From Actinomycetes bacterium (lineage in GTDB: Bacteria > Actinomycetota > Humimicrobiia > JAHJRV01): 17,044 nucleotides of DNA. The notes under the pieces are model-generated. The model saw only the letters and a program-made list of their open reading frames with translations. It made no database searches and had not been told where the DNA came from. Location of the stretch: the NCBI GenBank assembly GCA_030640275.1, contig DAOWJR010000048.1, positions 1-17,044 on the forward strand, given 5' to 3'. Made by a program: the position numbers and the translations under genes. The first letter of the stretch is position 1; every line of letters begins with the position of its first letter. This document shows positions 5,645 through 13,606 of the stretch, piece by piece.

Positions 5645-6019
5645 TCAATCTTCTTTTTTTCCTTTAATTAAACTTTTAGAAATTCTTATAATAAATTCTT
5701 CTTCCTCAAGAGCGTCATATACTACTTTTGTCTCAGTTGTATAAATCACATCTCCATTTGCATTTCTAATATTTAGATAAATATCTGGTTCTTTATCAAG
5801 TAAAAGTCCCATGAAATCTTTCTTGTTATATTTAATTTCAAAATTGCCATTCTCATCAGTAGTTACTTCACCCAATATGTCATCATATAATAAATCCTTA
5901 TCAACAGCTTTGACTATTAAGTTTGGTATTCCTTTCCCTGTTTCCTTTTCTAAAATTTGCCCATAAATTTTGAACTCGCTTCTTTCCTCTTTAATTTTTT
6001 CAAATTCTTTTTCTTTCAT
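5645..6019 (-). CDS. Small transthyretin/carboxypeptidase-regulatory-like domain protein
   Basis: A 124-residue hypothetical protein. After a charged N-terminus, residues 17-115 look like one beta-sandwich of the carboxypeptidase-regulatory/transthyretin-like type: KIYGQILEKETGKGIPNLIVKAVD, then GEVTTDENGNFEIKY, then a strand-rich C-terminus. GGAG lies about 8 nt before the ATG. No signal peptide or transmembrane segment is visible, which is unusual because such domains are mostly secreted. It sits between recR and the PorG-like gene on the same strand, with gaps of 147 and 94 bp, so it may be monocistronic or co-transcribed. The function is unknown. Confidence 0.7.
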   Translation of the reverse strand: MKEKEFEKIKEERSEFKIYGQILEKETGKGIPNLIVKAVDKDLLYDDILGEVTTDENGNFEIKYNKKDFMGLLLDKEPDIYLNIRNANGDVIYTTETKVVYDALEEEEFIIRISKSLIKGKKED

Positions 6020-6166
6020 TATTTTTCTCCTTCATTTTCATTAAATCAAAAACTTTTAAATCCTCATATTATAAAACTATTTTTATCATTTTTTATTATA
6101 GATATAGACTTCTCAATAAAAAGTTTTTAAATTATGTCTTAAAATAATTAACTCTAATTTATAAAA

Positions 6167-6769
6167 TTATATTATTTCTGTTCTACCCTGAATGGCTTTC
6201 CCCAATGTAACCTCATCCGCGTACTCTAAATCTCCACCAACTGGAAGCCCTCTTGCTATTCTGGTAACCTTTATCCCCAAGGGATTTAACAGTTTGGCTA
6301 TATATAATGCAGTTACATCACCTTGAATATTGGGGTTGGTAGCAACTATTACTTCTTTAATTTTATTGTTTTTAATCCGGTCAAGTAGTTCTTTCACTCT
6401 AATATCACCGGGTCCAATATTATCTATTGGTGAAAGGGCTCCACCTAAAACATGATATAATCCTTTGAACTGTCCTGACCTTTCTAAAGCTATAACATCC
6501 CATGAATTTTCTACGACACAAATAACAGTTCCATCCCTTCTTTCATCCTTACAGATATTGCAGATTTCCTTATCTGATACGTTAAAACAAATCTTGCATT
6601 GCTTGGTTTTTTCTTTCAAATCAACTATTGCCCGTGCAAGACTAATTGCTTCCTTTTTCGGAATTGATAATATAAAAAAAGTTAATCTCTGAGCAGTCTT
6701 TTGACCAATCCCTGGTAATTTTTTTAATTCATTTATAAGGTTTTCAACTGTGGTCGAGTGGTAATTCAA
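6167..6769 (-). CDS. recR: Recombination mediator RecR
   Basis: At 200 residues this is standard RecR length. It has a helix-hairpin-helix (LPGIGQKTAQRL, about residues 18-29), a Cys4 zinc finger (Cys 58, 61, 70, 73), and a Toprim domain from about residue 81 (VICVVENSWDVIALE, then VIVATNPNIQGDVTALYIA), ending in the conserved ARGLPVGGDLEYAD stretch. RecR acts with RecO and RecF to load RecA at single-strand gaps. The start is TTG 6769, with GGGAG 6 nt upstream; the nearby ATG at 6774 reads into a stop after two codons. It follows dnaX as in many bacteria, but without the intervening ybaB. Confidence 0.97.
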   Translation of the reverse strand: MNYHSTTVENLINELKKLPGIGQKTAQRLTFFILSIPKKEAISLARAIVDLKEKTKQCKICFNVSDKEICNICKDERRDGTVICVVENSWDVIALERSGQFKGLYHVLGGALSPIDNIGPGDIRVKELLDRIKNNKIKEVIVATNPNIQGDVTALYIAKLLNPLGIKVTRIARGLPVGGDLEYADEVTLGKAIQGRTEII

Positions 6770-6876
6770 AACATTCTCCCTTTTAAAATTATTATAAAAC
6801 CATTATATCTTTTGGAATTAGTTTTTTAGTTTACTATATATAAAATTTATGTTTATAGAAAAAAATAAAAATGACA

Positions 6877-6895
6877 AAAGATAATAGATATCTTT
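6877..6895 (-). terminator. Weak terminator-like hairpin after dnaX
   Basis: AAAGATA and TATCTTT form a 7-bp AT-only stem with a 5-nt loop, 5 nt past the dnaX stop. The minus strand continues TGTCATTTTTATTTTTTTC. It may reduce read-through into recR, but the stem is weak. Confidence 0.4.
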
Positions 6896-6899
6896 AGAA

Positions 6900-8573
6900 T
6901 TAATCCATTGACTCAGCATCAAATTCAGCTTTTAATAACTCTACGACCTCGTTTTCACTTATCTTTTCTTTCTTTGCAACCTTTTTTTTTGGTGTGAATT
7001 CTTCTTTCTCCTCCTCTCTAATATTAAGATGAATGTTCACTTTTCTACCTAATATTTTTGACAAGGTGTCTTGAATCTTTTTAAAATGATCCTCCCTTTC
7101 TAATATCTCCATTTGGAACTTTGCTTCTGGTTCAAACTGAATTTCTATTAAATTATCTGTTACTTTAACTGGCATTGCATAAAGCAAAAATGCATGTGTG
7201 GGTTTACTTTTTTCTTTTAATTCATCAAGAACTAAGGGCCACATCTTCTGTACAAGTTCAAAATTAAAATCAGCTACTTTCTTTTTTGCTTTTTTTCCTA
7301 TTTTAACTTCCCCTTTTATTTCTAATTTCTCTGATTTATATTCAATCTCCTCAACTCTTTCTGGTTCTAATGCCTCCTTCTCCTCCTCTTCAAAAATTTC
7401 CTGTACTTCTTCCTTTACTTTCAATTCTAAATGATCTTCTAACTCCTTTACCCTGGATAAAAGACCGGATAAGGTATCATCTAATGAGAGTCTTGTTGCT
7501 TTTATTAAGCTTATCTCAAGCAGTAATTTATTATCAGGTGCCCATCTCATATCCTTATATGTTTGACCGAATAGATCTAAAAGTCTCTGTATTTCTTCTA
7601 ATTCAAGTTGCTTTGATTGTCTGGTAAAAGCAGCTTTTAAATCTTTTGGAATATAAACTAAATCCATTGTTGATTTTTTAATATTTTTAGTTATTAACAT
7701 TCCCCTGAGATACTCAACTATATCTCCTACTAATTGCCTTAAATCTATTCCTGACTGAGATAATTCATCTATCAGATAAATTAAGCCCCCAGTGTCACTC
7801 TTTATAATAAGATTAATAATTTTAAAAAGATTTTTATAATCTAAAACTCCAAGTAAGGATGCCACGTCCTCTTCTGTTATCTTTTTGTCAGTAAATGAAT
7901 GGAGTTGATCCAGTATTCCAATAGCATCTCTCTGACTCCCCTTTGAATGTCCTGCAATTAATGAAAGAGCTGATGATAAAACCTCTATTTTCTCCTTCTT
8001 AGCAATGTATTCTAAGCGTTTTACTATATCTTCGGGAGAAATTAAATGTAGATCAAATCTCTGACACCTGGATAATATAGTAGGAAGAATTTTATTAGGT
8101 TCAGTCGTTGCCATCATAAAAATCACATGAGCTGGTGGTTCTTCTAATGTCTTTAAAAGTGCATTAAAAGCTTCTGTTGTGAGCATATGAACTTCATCTA
8201 TAATGTAAATCTTTTTTCTGGCTTGAATTGGAAGATAATTAACTTTCTCTCTCAAATCCCTTATCTCATCAATTCCCCTATTTGATGCAGCATCTATCTC
8301 AATCACATCAATACAACTTCCATTTGAAATACTTTTACAAATATTGCATTTATTACATGGATTTGTGGTCATGCCTTTTTTACAATCTAAGGCTTTGGCT
8401 AATACTCTTGCAATTGTAGTTTTTCCAATCCCATGTGGTCCACAAAAAAGATAAGCATGAGAAACTCTATCCTGGCTAATAGCGTTTTTTAATGTTTTTA
8501 TTATATGTTTTTGACCAACAACTTCTTCAAAGGTCTGAGGACGATATTTATTATATAATGCCTGATAACTCAC
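6900..8573 (-). CDS. dnaX: DNA polymerase III subunit gamma/tau
   Basis: A 557-residue clamp-loader ATPase. The N-terminus has KYRPQTFEEVVGQ, Walker A GPHGIGKTT (about residues 45-53), a zinc-binding module with CNKCNIC, Walker B IYIIDEVHML and the SRC arginine-finger motif (ILSRCQRF). The middle is the clamp-loader lid/collar region. A Lys/Glu-rich linker follows at about 390-432, then a tau-type C-terminal domain. The start is GTG 8573, with AAAGGT 7 nt upstream. It builds the sliding-clamp loader of the replisome. A programmed -1 frameshift site in the linker, described separately, would also yield a shorter gamma form. Confidence 0.97.
   Translation of the reverse strand: MSYQALYNKYRPQTFEEVVGQKHIIKTLKNAISQDRVSHAYLFCGPHGIGKTTIARVLAKALDCKKGMTTNPCNKCNICKSISNGSCIDVIEIDAASNRGIDEIRDLREKVNYLPIQARKKIYIIDEVHMLTTEAFNALLKTLEEPPAHVIFMMATTEPNKILPTILSRCQRFDLHLISPEDIVKRLEYIAKKEKIEVLSSALSLIAGHSKGSQRDAIGILDQLHSFTDKKITEEDVASLLGVLDYKNLFKIINLIIKSDTGGLIYLIDELSQSGIDLRQLVGDIVEYLRGMLITKNIKKSTMDLVYIPKDLKAAFTRQSKQLELEEIQRLLDLFGQTYKDMRWAPDNKLLLEISLIKATRLSLDDTLSGLLSRVKELEDHLELKVKEEVQEIFEEEEKEALEPERVEEIEYKSEKLEIKGEVKIGKKAKKKVADFNFELVQKMWPLVLDELKEKSKPTHAFLLYAMPVKVTDNLIEIQFEPEAKFQMEILEREDHFKKIQDTLSKILGRKVNIHLNIREEEKEEFTPKKKVAKKEKISENEVVELLKAEFDAESMD
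7270..7289 (-). promoter_or_regulatory. Programmed -1 frameshift site in dnaX
   Basis: On the minus strand the codons GCA AAA AAG (7289-7281) contain the slippery heptamer A-AAA-AAG in X-XXY-YYZ register. After a -1 shift the frame reads GAA AGT AGC TGA, stopping at 7270-7272 and giving a product of about 434 residues. AGGA lies 8 nt upstream of the heptamer and could act as the stimulatory Shine-Dalgarno-like element. No strong downstream stem-loop is evident. Confidence 0.7.
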
Positions 8574-8920
8574 AAATATTACCTTTCACTTAAAGAATCA
8601 ATTTAAAAAATAAATAAATTTGACTTTTTTATTTTAACACAATAACAAAACAAAAACTGTCTTTTGGTCCAACTTAATATGGGCTAAGTTCGTTTCTCAT
8701 AGTATACCAATACAGTATGCCTACAGAAATAACTTACAAATAAAAATCTAAATCATAAATTAAGTAATTATCTTTAATATTTAGTTATTGAAAATAAGAT
8801 ATCAATAATAATTTATGAAGCTTAAAATAAATTTTATTTTAAAAAAATATTGAAATTACAAATTGCTATACTACAATTAAACTATAATATAAGTGATCTT
8901 AAAAAGTCGTTAATAGTAAT
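8574..8920. other. Divergent intergenic region between dnaX and the plus-strand cluster
   Basis: 347 bp, very AT-rich, with no open frame that has a ribosome-binding site. It should contain the dnaX promoter, but no good -35/-10 pair could be picked. Visible items are a 6-bp inverted repeat AACTTA/TAAGTT (8671-8676 and 8685-8690) and a TATAAT at 8883-8888 for the plus-strand gene. The patch 8660-8720 is less AT-rich and resembles part of 9495-9515 (shared GTCCAACTT). Confidence 0.5.
8883..8888 (+). promoter_or_regulatory. Possible -10 element upstream of the 8921 gene
   Basis: TATAAT lies 32 nt before ATG 8921. The only -35-like hexamer, TTGCTA at 8863-8868, is 14 nt away, which is too close, so the promoter is tentative. 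Confidence 0.3.
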
Positions 8921-9439
8921 ATGAAGAAATTGCAACATCTTAAAATTGTTAATCTAAGAAACTTCCTTGTTATTTCCTTTCTAATATTAATGATAATGTC
9001 CTCTCTGAGTCAAATAAAAAACGAGGTCTTTACAATCTCTTATCTTTGGAAAAGTCATGGTGAGAAAATCGTTCAAGGGAATCTGGATAAGACTTGTGCA
9101 GGATTTGAAAATTTTGATTATTTCCTGTGGTGGTGTGATGAAAAAATTCCAGCTTATAAAAATGTTGCAATTTTATATCCAAGGGAAACACAATACATAT
9201 ATCCAAGAACTGCATATGTTCTTTATCCAAGAAATGTAATTACCATAAAAACAGAGGAAAAGAGTTTAGATGAAATCTATGAAGAAATAACCGATAACTC
9301 AGTTAATTATTTAATTGTACTTAAACCATTAGAGAATCTAAAAAACTTAGAAAATAATTTCAAAAATCTTAAGTTAATAGATAGATATAAAGATAAAACT
9401 GGTTTCATTTATAAGGTTGAATATATAGTTAAAGATTAA
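8921..9439 (+). CDS. Membrane-anchored extracytoplasmic protein with repeated YPR motifs
   Basis: A 172-residue protein with one N-terminal transmembrane segment (about residues 14-31), basic before it, so the rest is probably outside the membrane. The exported part contains three closely spaced tetrapeptides, LYPR, IYPR and LYPR, within about 20 residues, then an alpha/beta-looking C-terminus. The Y-x-LYPR pattern is reminiscent of the C-terminal soluble domains of GT-C glycosyltransferases, and the next gene is such an enzyme, so this may be a detached soluble domain or accessory subunit. No Shine-Dalgarno is visible before the ATG. I do not recognise a named family. Confidence 0.65.
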   Translation: MKKLQHLKIVNLRNFLVISFLILMIMSSLSQIKNEVFTISYLWKSHGEKIVQGNLDKTCAGFENFDYFLWWCDEKIPAYKNVAILYPRETQYIYPRTAYVLYPRNVITIKTEEKSLDEIYEEITDNSVNYLIVLKPLENLKNLENNFKNLKLIDRYKDKTGFIYKVEYIVKD

Positions 9440-9494
9440 CAAGAGAAATGAAAAAAAATGAAGTCCGTCAGTTGGTTTAACTTAGATAACATTG

Positions 9495-9515
9495 TGTCCA
9501 ACTTTTGGGGTTCAC
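9495..9515 (+). repeat. Possible solitary IS3-type terminal repeat
   Basis: The segment begins TGTCCAACTTTTGGGGTTCA, which resembles the terminal inverted repeats of some IS3-group insertion sequences. No transposase and no opposite-orientation partner was found nearby, so at most it is a relic end. Confidence 0.25.
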
Positions 9516-9590
9516 ACCAAAGACATTGGGATAAAAATAAGATTAGCTTAAAATTAGTAAACTTAACACTGGTAAACCAAATTCTAAATT

Positions 9591-11462
9591 ATGTATATGC
9601 TTACAATATCAAGATTATTTTTAGGATTACTCACAATTATATTGAGTGGACTACCTTTAGCCTTGCTTTTATTACCATTGAAATTAAAGCAGAATTTCCT
9701 TTTTTTAATTAGTATCTCATTTGCTATCGGAGTTGGAAATATCTCTTTGGTAATGATGTTGATATCTTTGTTAGAAATTAGTTTTAATTTAAAAACTATA
9801 TTATATTTTTTGACGATTATTATTTTAATAAACTTTTCCATTTTAATTTACCAGAAAATAAATTTTAACCTTCTAGAGAAGGTGGTAAAAAATAATAAAG
9901 ATTCTTTAAATAGAAATATAAACATATATGAAACTTCAAATAAAAATAATGAAACAGAGAATGTTAAAAATAACACCAATACTTATAAAAATCTAAGTTC
10001 AGAAACAAGGATAAAAAAAATAAAAAATAACATCGGTTATTTTAAAAATAAGAAATTAAAAATAAAAATATTAAATTATAAAAATTACTCTGAAGTTCTT
10101 AACAAACAAAAATTATTAAAAATAATCGAACTCATCCTACTTGTATTGATCTTATTTCAAGTCTTAACCTCGATATTCATTACTGTAATTTTTCCAGTTA
10201 GATTCTGGGATGCAATAACCTGCTGGAGTTTTAAGGCGAAAGCTTTCTTTTTGGATAAAACAATTTATGATTTTTACAGTAAACATTCATACAAATTTTC
10301 TCATCCTTCTTATCCAATACTTCTTCCACTTCTTCAAACATATTCATATTTCTCTATGGGGACTTCAAATGAAAACCTGATGAAACTAATATTTCCATTA
10401 TTTTACATATCATTACTTATTGCTAATTATTGCTTTTTAAGAATAAAATATTCAGAAATAAATCCTAAAGTAAACAACAATTCAACAAAAATTAAAAAAG
10501 ATAATAGAATTTTAAGGAAAAACTATCCAAAAACAACCTCCTTGTTTTTTACTTTTATACTCTCTGCTGTCCCAATTATTTTTGATCATTCATATATTGA
10601 GTATGCTAACCTCGCTTTCGCTTTTTATCTTTACCTGTCAGTTATGTTTATGATTTTATGGATAAGATTTAAAGATGATAGATCAAAGACTAATGGGTTA
10701 ATAATATTGTCAGCTATCTTCGCTTCACAGCTTCCACTACTAAGGTCTGAGGGAATACTTTTTTTAGGATTTATTTTTATTTTATTTACCTTTTATTTAT
10801 TTAAATCAAAAGACTATATATTTAAATCCAATAAGTATGAGAGTAAATCTCTACTATTAAAGGAAGATAATAATATAAATCGTAATCATAAAGATGAGTT
10901 TGATTTAGTAATAAGAGATGAAACACTACCTTTAAAAGAGAATAATAAAATAGGTAAGAATCTCTATAAATATAAATTTTTTGAAAAGTATTATAAAAAG
11001 TTTGTTATATTGATTTTGGTGTTCATAGTTATGTTGATCTTTATAACACCCTGGCTATTATTAAAATCTAAATTAAATTTAGGTATATTAAGTGTTGATT
11101 GGGGTGATTTTAAAAATTCCATTACTTTTTATAAAGAAAATTTTATTAACTCTATTTTTGGGTTATTAAATGAATTTCTGTTTTCTAAATATGATTCAAC
11201 TACTGGTTTCTTCATATCCAGTTACTCAATATATTGGATAATAATAATTCTTACTTTTTTTACATTTCCAAAAAAAGTTTTTGGCAAAGAAAATAGAGTA
11301 ATTTTATCTATCATTATATTTTCATTAATTATCTATCTTATAGGTTCATCCTTGGTACCTGACTTTTTAACTTCCATAGAAAGATATCTGCTTCATATAT
11401 TTCCAATATCCTTTTACCTAGCAGTTAGTTCTATTGGTAAAAAACTGCAATCTTTAATTTAA
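9591..11462 (+). CDS. GT-C-type integral membrane glycosyltransferase (family 39-like)
   Basis: A 623-residue polytopic protein with about 10-13 hydrophobic segments. Three N-terminal helices (about 5-88) are followed by one at 177-201, then the loop PVRFWDAITCWSFKAKAFF (about 202-220), whose acidic residue fits the catalytic Asp of GT-C enzymes, then HPSYPILLPLLQ (238-249), YIEYANLAFAFYLYLS, LLRSEG (383-388), and a C-terminal IERYLLHIFP. Such enzymes transfer sugars from polyprenyl-phosphate donors on the outer face of the membrane. Loops at about 94-176, 289-315 and 408-468 are expanded and Asn/Lys-rich. The start is ATG 9591 (or 9597); an in-frame stop lies just upstream and no Shine-Dalgarno is visible. 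It is probably co-transcribed with the 8921 gene (151-bp gap). Donor and acceptor are unknown. Confidence 0.75.
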   Translation: MYMLTISRLFLGLLTIILSGLPLALLLLPLKLKQNFLFLISISFAIGVGNISLVMMLISLLEISFNLKTILYFLTIIILINFSILIYQKINFNLLEKVVKNNKDSLNRNINIYETSNKNNETENVKNNTNTYKNLSSETRIKKIKNNIGYFKNKKLKIKILNYKNYSEVLNKQKLLKIIELILLVLILFQVLTSIFITVIFPVRFWDAITCWSFKAKAFFLDKTIYDFYSKHSYKFSHPSYPILLPLLQTYSYFSMGTSNENLMKLIFPLFYISLLIANYCFLRIKYSEINPKVNNNSTKIKKDNRILRKNYPKTTSLFFTFILSAVPIIFDHSYIEYANLAFAFYLYLSVMFMILWIRFKDDRSKTNGLIILSAIFASQLPLLRSEGILFLGFIFILFTFYLFKSKDYIFKSNKYESKSLLLKEDNNINRNHKDEFDLVIRDETLPLKENNKIGKNLYKYKFFEKYYKKFVILILVFIVMLIFITPWLLLKSKLNLGILSVDWGDFKNSITFYKENFINSIFGLLNEFLFSKYDSTTGFFISSYSIYWIIIILTFFTFPKKVFGKENRVILSIIIFSLIIYLIGSSLVPDFLTSIERYLLHIFPISFYLAVSSIGKKLQSLI

Positions 11463-11690
11463 GGCTTGGATTTAAACATTTAAGTATTGAACTTATTTAA
11501 ATATTTTTTATTTTATAGATTCTAATTGTTGTAAACATAGCGATATTTCCTTATACTATTTACAGTTACTAAAACTTTATGTGACTAAACACTCAAAAGG
11601 GGTAATATATAACGACAATTTACAATAGTTTTTAATTTATTTATTTGGGTAGCATCTTTATACTTAAATAATTTTTGGAGGTAGGGTAAA

Positions 11691-12188
11691 TTGAAATTCA
11701 GAAAGATATTAGATGTTTTTATTTTAATTTTATTTTTAGTTTCATTTTCATTCTCTATAAGTTGTGCTAAAAAAGAACAATCTAACATCTTAAAAGAAGC
11801 AACAGAGACTGATGAAACAACAATAGGGAAGTCAACGATAGAGGAAAGGACCGAAGAGGAGACTCCTAAGTGGAAAGAGATTCTGGATGAAGCAATTAAA
11901 CTATATGAAGAAGATGACTTTGGAGAAGCAAAGAAACTTCTTAAAGAAGTATTAAAAATGGATCCAGATAATAAAGTATCTAAAGAAATGATCGAGAAAG
12001 CCAATGATTTTATAATGCAAGCAATTGAACATTTTAATAATGCTACTAAACTTTTTTATGAAAAGAAGATGGATGAAGCAATCGATGAATTAAAAAAGGC
12101 AATAGATATATATCCTAAATACAAAGAGGCTTTGGATATTTTAGAAGAATTAGGATTACTGGAAGAACTAAATTTAGAAAATCAATAA
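11691..12188 (+). CDS. TPR-repeat lipoprotein
   Basis: A 165-residue protein with a basic N-terminus, a hydrophobic stretch (about 9-22) and FSISC, where Cys25 is the probable lipidation site (the -3 Ser is not the usual Leu). A Thr/Glu-rich linker follows, then two tetratricopeptide-like units at about 60-93 and 105-140, both of the form AIxxYxxxxFxEAxxxLKxxLxxxP. The start is TTG 11691, with GGAGGT 8 nt upstream. It is probably anchored to the outer face of the cytoplasmic membrane (or to an outer membrane) as a scaffold for a protein complex. It is separated from the glycosyltransferase by 228 bp without a recognisable gene, so joint function is not shown. Confidence 0.8.
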   Translation: MKFRKILDVFILILFLVSFSFSISCAKKEQSNILKEATETDETTIGKSTIEERTEEETPKWKEILDEAIKLYEEDDFGEAKKLLKEVLKMDPDNKVSKEMIEKANDFIMQAIEHFNNATKLFYEKKMDEAIDELKKAIDIYPKYKEALDILEELGLLEELNLENQ

Positions 12189-12271
12189 CTACTAATTTGG
12201 TCTTTATATATTCCTTCTATTCTATTCTTCTTTCACTCCGAGAGAATGTATAAATTTAAAAAATTTAAATC

Positions 12272-13099
12272 TTAAATTCCTAATAAATACAATGCCAATC
12301 CTACTATTAAAGAAAATACAGTGGTAAATATTTGAACTTTAATTGTATCTTTTACAGAGTAAGATAAAAGTGGTAATAATCCATGACCATCTTGACTTAA
12401 AGTTGAAACAAGAAGAACTGAAAATGGAATTAAACCTTTAGAATATAGAGTAAGAAATACTAAATGTGGACCAGATTCTGGAATTATTCCAATTAATGCT
12501 GCTAATAGAATTAATAATAATTTATTTTGAGGTAATATACTTTCTAAATCAAAACGTTGCATTAAAAATTGAATAATTAGTAATGTAAAGAAAATCCATA
12601 AAAATAGTTGGGGGATATGCTTTTTAAAAATATGATTGTATACATGTTCTTCAAGAAAATGCTTTATATCAAATTCCTCTTTATGTATATCTATACAACA
12701 GGGTTCTGCTCTTTTTAGATTTATTTTACTGGCAATCTTCTCAGTTATAAAACCACCAATAATTCCAAGTGTGGCACAAACAGCAAAAATCTGGAGTGCA
12801 GTCTTTGGTGCCATTGCCAACATAAAAAAAGCCTCATCACCAGCTGTAGAAAGCATAACTGCCACTAAAGCTCCAAAACCTACAAGTCCGTGAGAATAAA
12901 GTGAAACAACTAAAAATGCATCTATACAACCTGGTATTGCACCAAGTAATGAAGAACCAATTATTTGATTTCTTGGATTTTTAATAATTATTTTTTTTAT
13001 CTTATCTTCAAATTTTATTTGAAGCCACTCTATAATAATCATTAAAATAGTTACCAATCCAACTATTTTTAATGTTCCAAGAAAAATTTTTTGTATCAT
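12272..13099 (-). CDS. Polytopic permease, putative heavy-metal/manganese exporter (ArsP_2-like)
   Basis: A 275-residue integral membrane protein with about 8 hydrophobic helices. It shows an internal duplication: GAIPGCIDAFLVVSLYSHGL with LVAVMLSTAGDEAFFML in the first half, and GIIPESGPHLVFLTLYSKGL with LLVSTLSQDGHGLLPLL in the second. The halves are joined by a soluble loop containing EPCCIDIH (Cys-Cys, His). This layout matches the family annotated as putative heavy-metal or arsenic/manganese exporters (ArsP_2). The Cys-Cys and the buried Asp/Glu/His could bind a metal. It is the last gene of the thiolase/DUF35 operon, 19 bp after the preceding stop, with no clear Shine-Dalgarno. A true link to acyl-CoA chemistry is not evident; it may be a passenger in the operon. 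Confidence 0.65.
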   Translation of the reverse strand: MIQKIFLGTLKIVGLVTILMIIIEWLQIKFEDKIKKIIIKNPRNQIIGSSLLGAIPGCIDAFLVVSLYSHGLVGFGALVAVMLSTAGDEAFFMLAMAPKTALQIFAVCATLGIIGGFITEKIASKINLKRAEPCCIDIHKEEFDIKHFLEEHVYNHIFKKHIPQLFLWIFFTLLIIQFLMQRFDLESILPQNKLLLILLAALIGIIPESGPHLVFLTLYSKGLIPFSVLLVSTLSQDGHGLLPLLSYSVKDTIKVQIFTTVFSLIVGLALYLLGI

Positions 13100-13118
13100 A
13101 TTCTAATTAGCCATTAAT

Positions 13119-13592
13119 TTATGTTGGTTTGAAATATTTTATATCAAGTATTGAGCCTTCGCGTTCTTCTTTTGCTTTAAAGATAGCTTCAACAGACATT
13201 CCAATCTCTACATCCTTTGAATCTATTTCCCCTAACCAATGAACAAGCCCTCCATCTGTTCCATCAATTTTTACCATAGCAATAATTGTTGGCTCTTCTT
13301 TTTTCGTACCATCTACATTTTCGTAACAAATTGTAAAGGTATGAACAGTTCCTTTTGTTCCCACATCTATATAATTTTCTAACCTGCTAAAGCATCTCTC
13401 ACAATATATCTTGGGAGGAACAAATGTAACTTCACATTTCTCACATTTTGTACCCACAATTTTTCCATTATCTTTAATCTCTCTAAAAAATTTCTCTCCA
13501 GCAATACCTACAGTATATATATAATTAACAGGTATTTTGTCCTTCCAAGAAGTCATATCAATATTTCTTTTAATTTTCTCAGTTATTCCCAT
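13119..13592 (-). CDS. DUF35-type zinc-ribbon/OB-fold protein
   Basis: A 157-residue DUF35 protein. A rubredoxin-like zinc ribbon (Cys 50, 53, 64, 67) is followed by an OB-fold of about 85 residues (KGTVHTFTICYE, then IAMVKIDGTDGGLVHWLGE, then GMSVEAIF) ending in IKYFKPT. GGAGGT lies before the ATG. Such proteins bind acyl-CoA or form obligate complexes with thiolase-fold proteins, as in archaeal thiolase/HMG-CoA synthase, BbsAB of toluene degradation, and Ltp2-ChsH2 of sterol side-chain cleavage. It is paralogous to the upstream gene (14-bp gap) and probably pairs with one of the two thiolase-like proteins. Confidence 0.9.
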   Translation of the reverse strand: MGITEKIKRNIDMTSWKDKIPVNYIYTVGIAGEKFFREIKDNGKIVGTKCEKCEVTFVPPKIYCERCFSRLENYIDVGTKGTVHTFTICYENVDGTKKEEPTIIAMVKIDGTDGGLVHWLGEIDSKDVEIGMSVEAIFKAKEEREGSILDIKYFKPT

Positions 13593-13606
13593 ATTAACTC
13601 TACCTC

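Noticed and set aside
9458..9712. Plus-strand 84-codon frame before the glycosyltransferase.
   Set aside because: It overlaps the glycosyltransferase start in another frame, has no Shine-Dalgarno and no recognisable domain.
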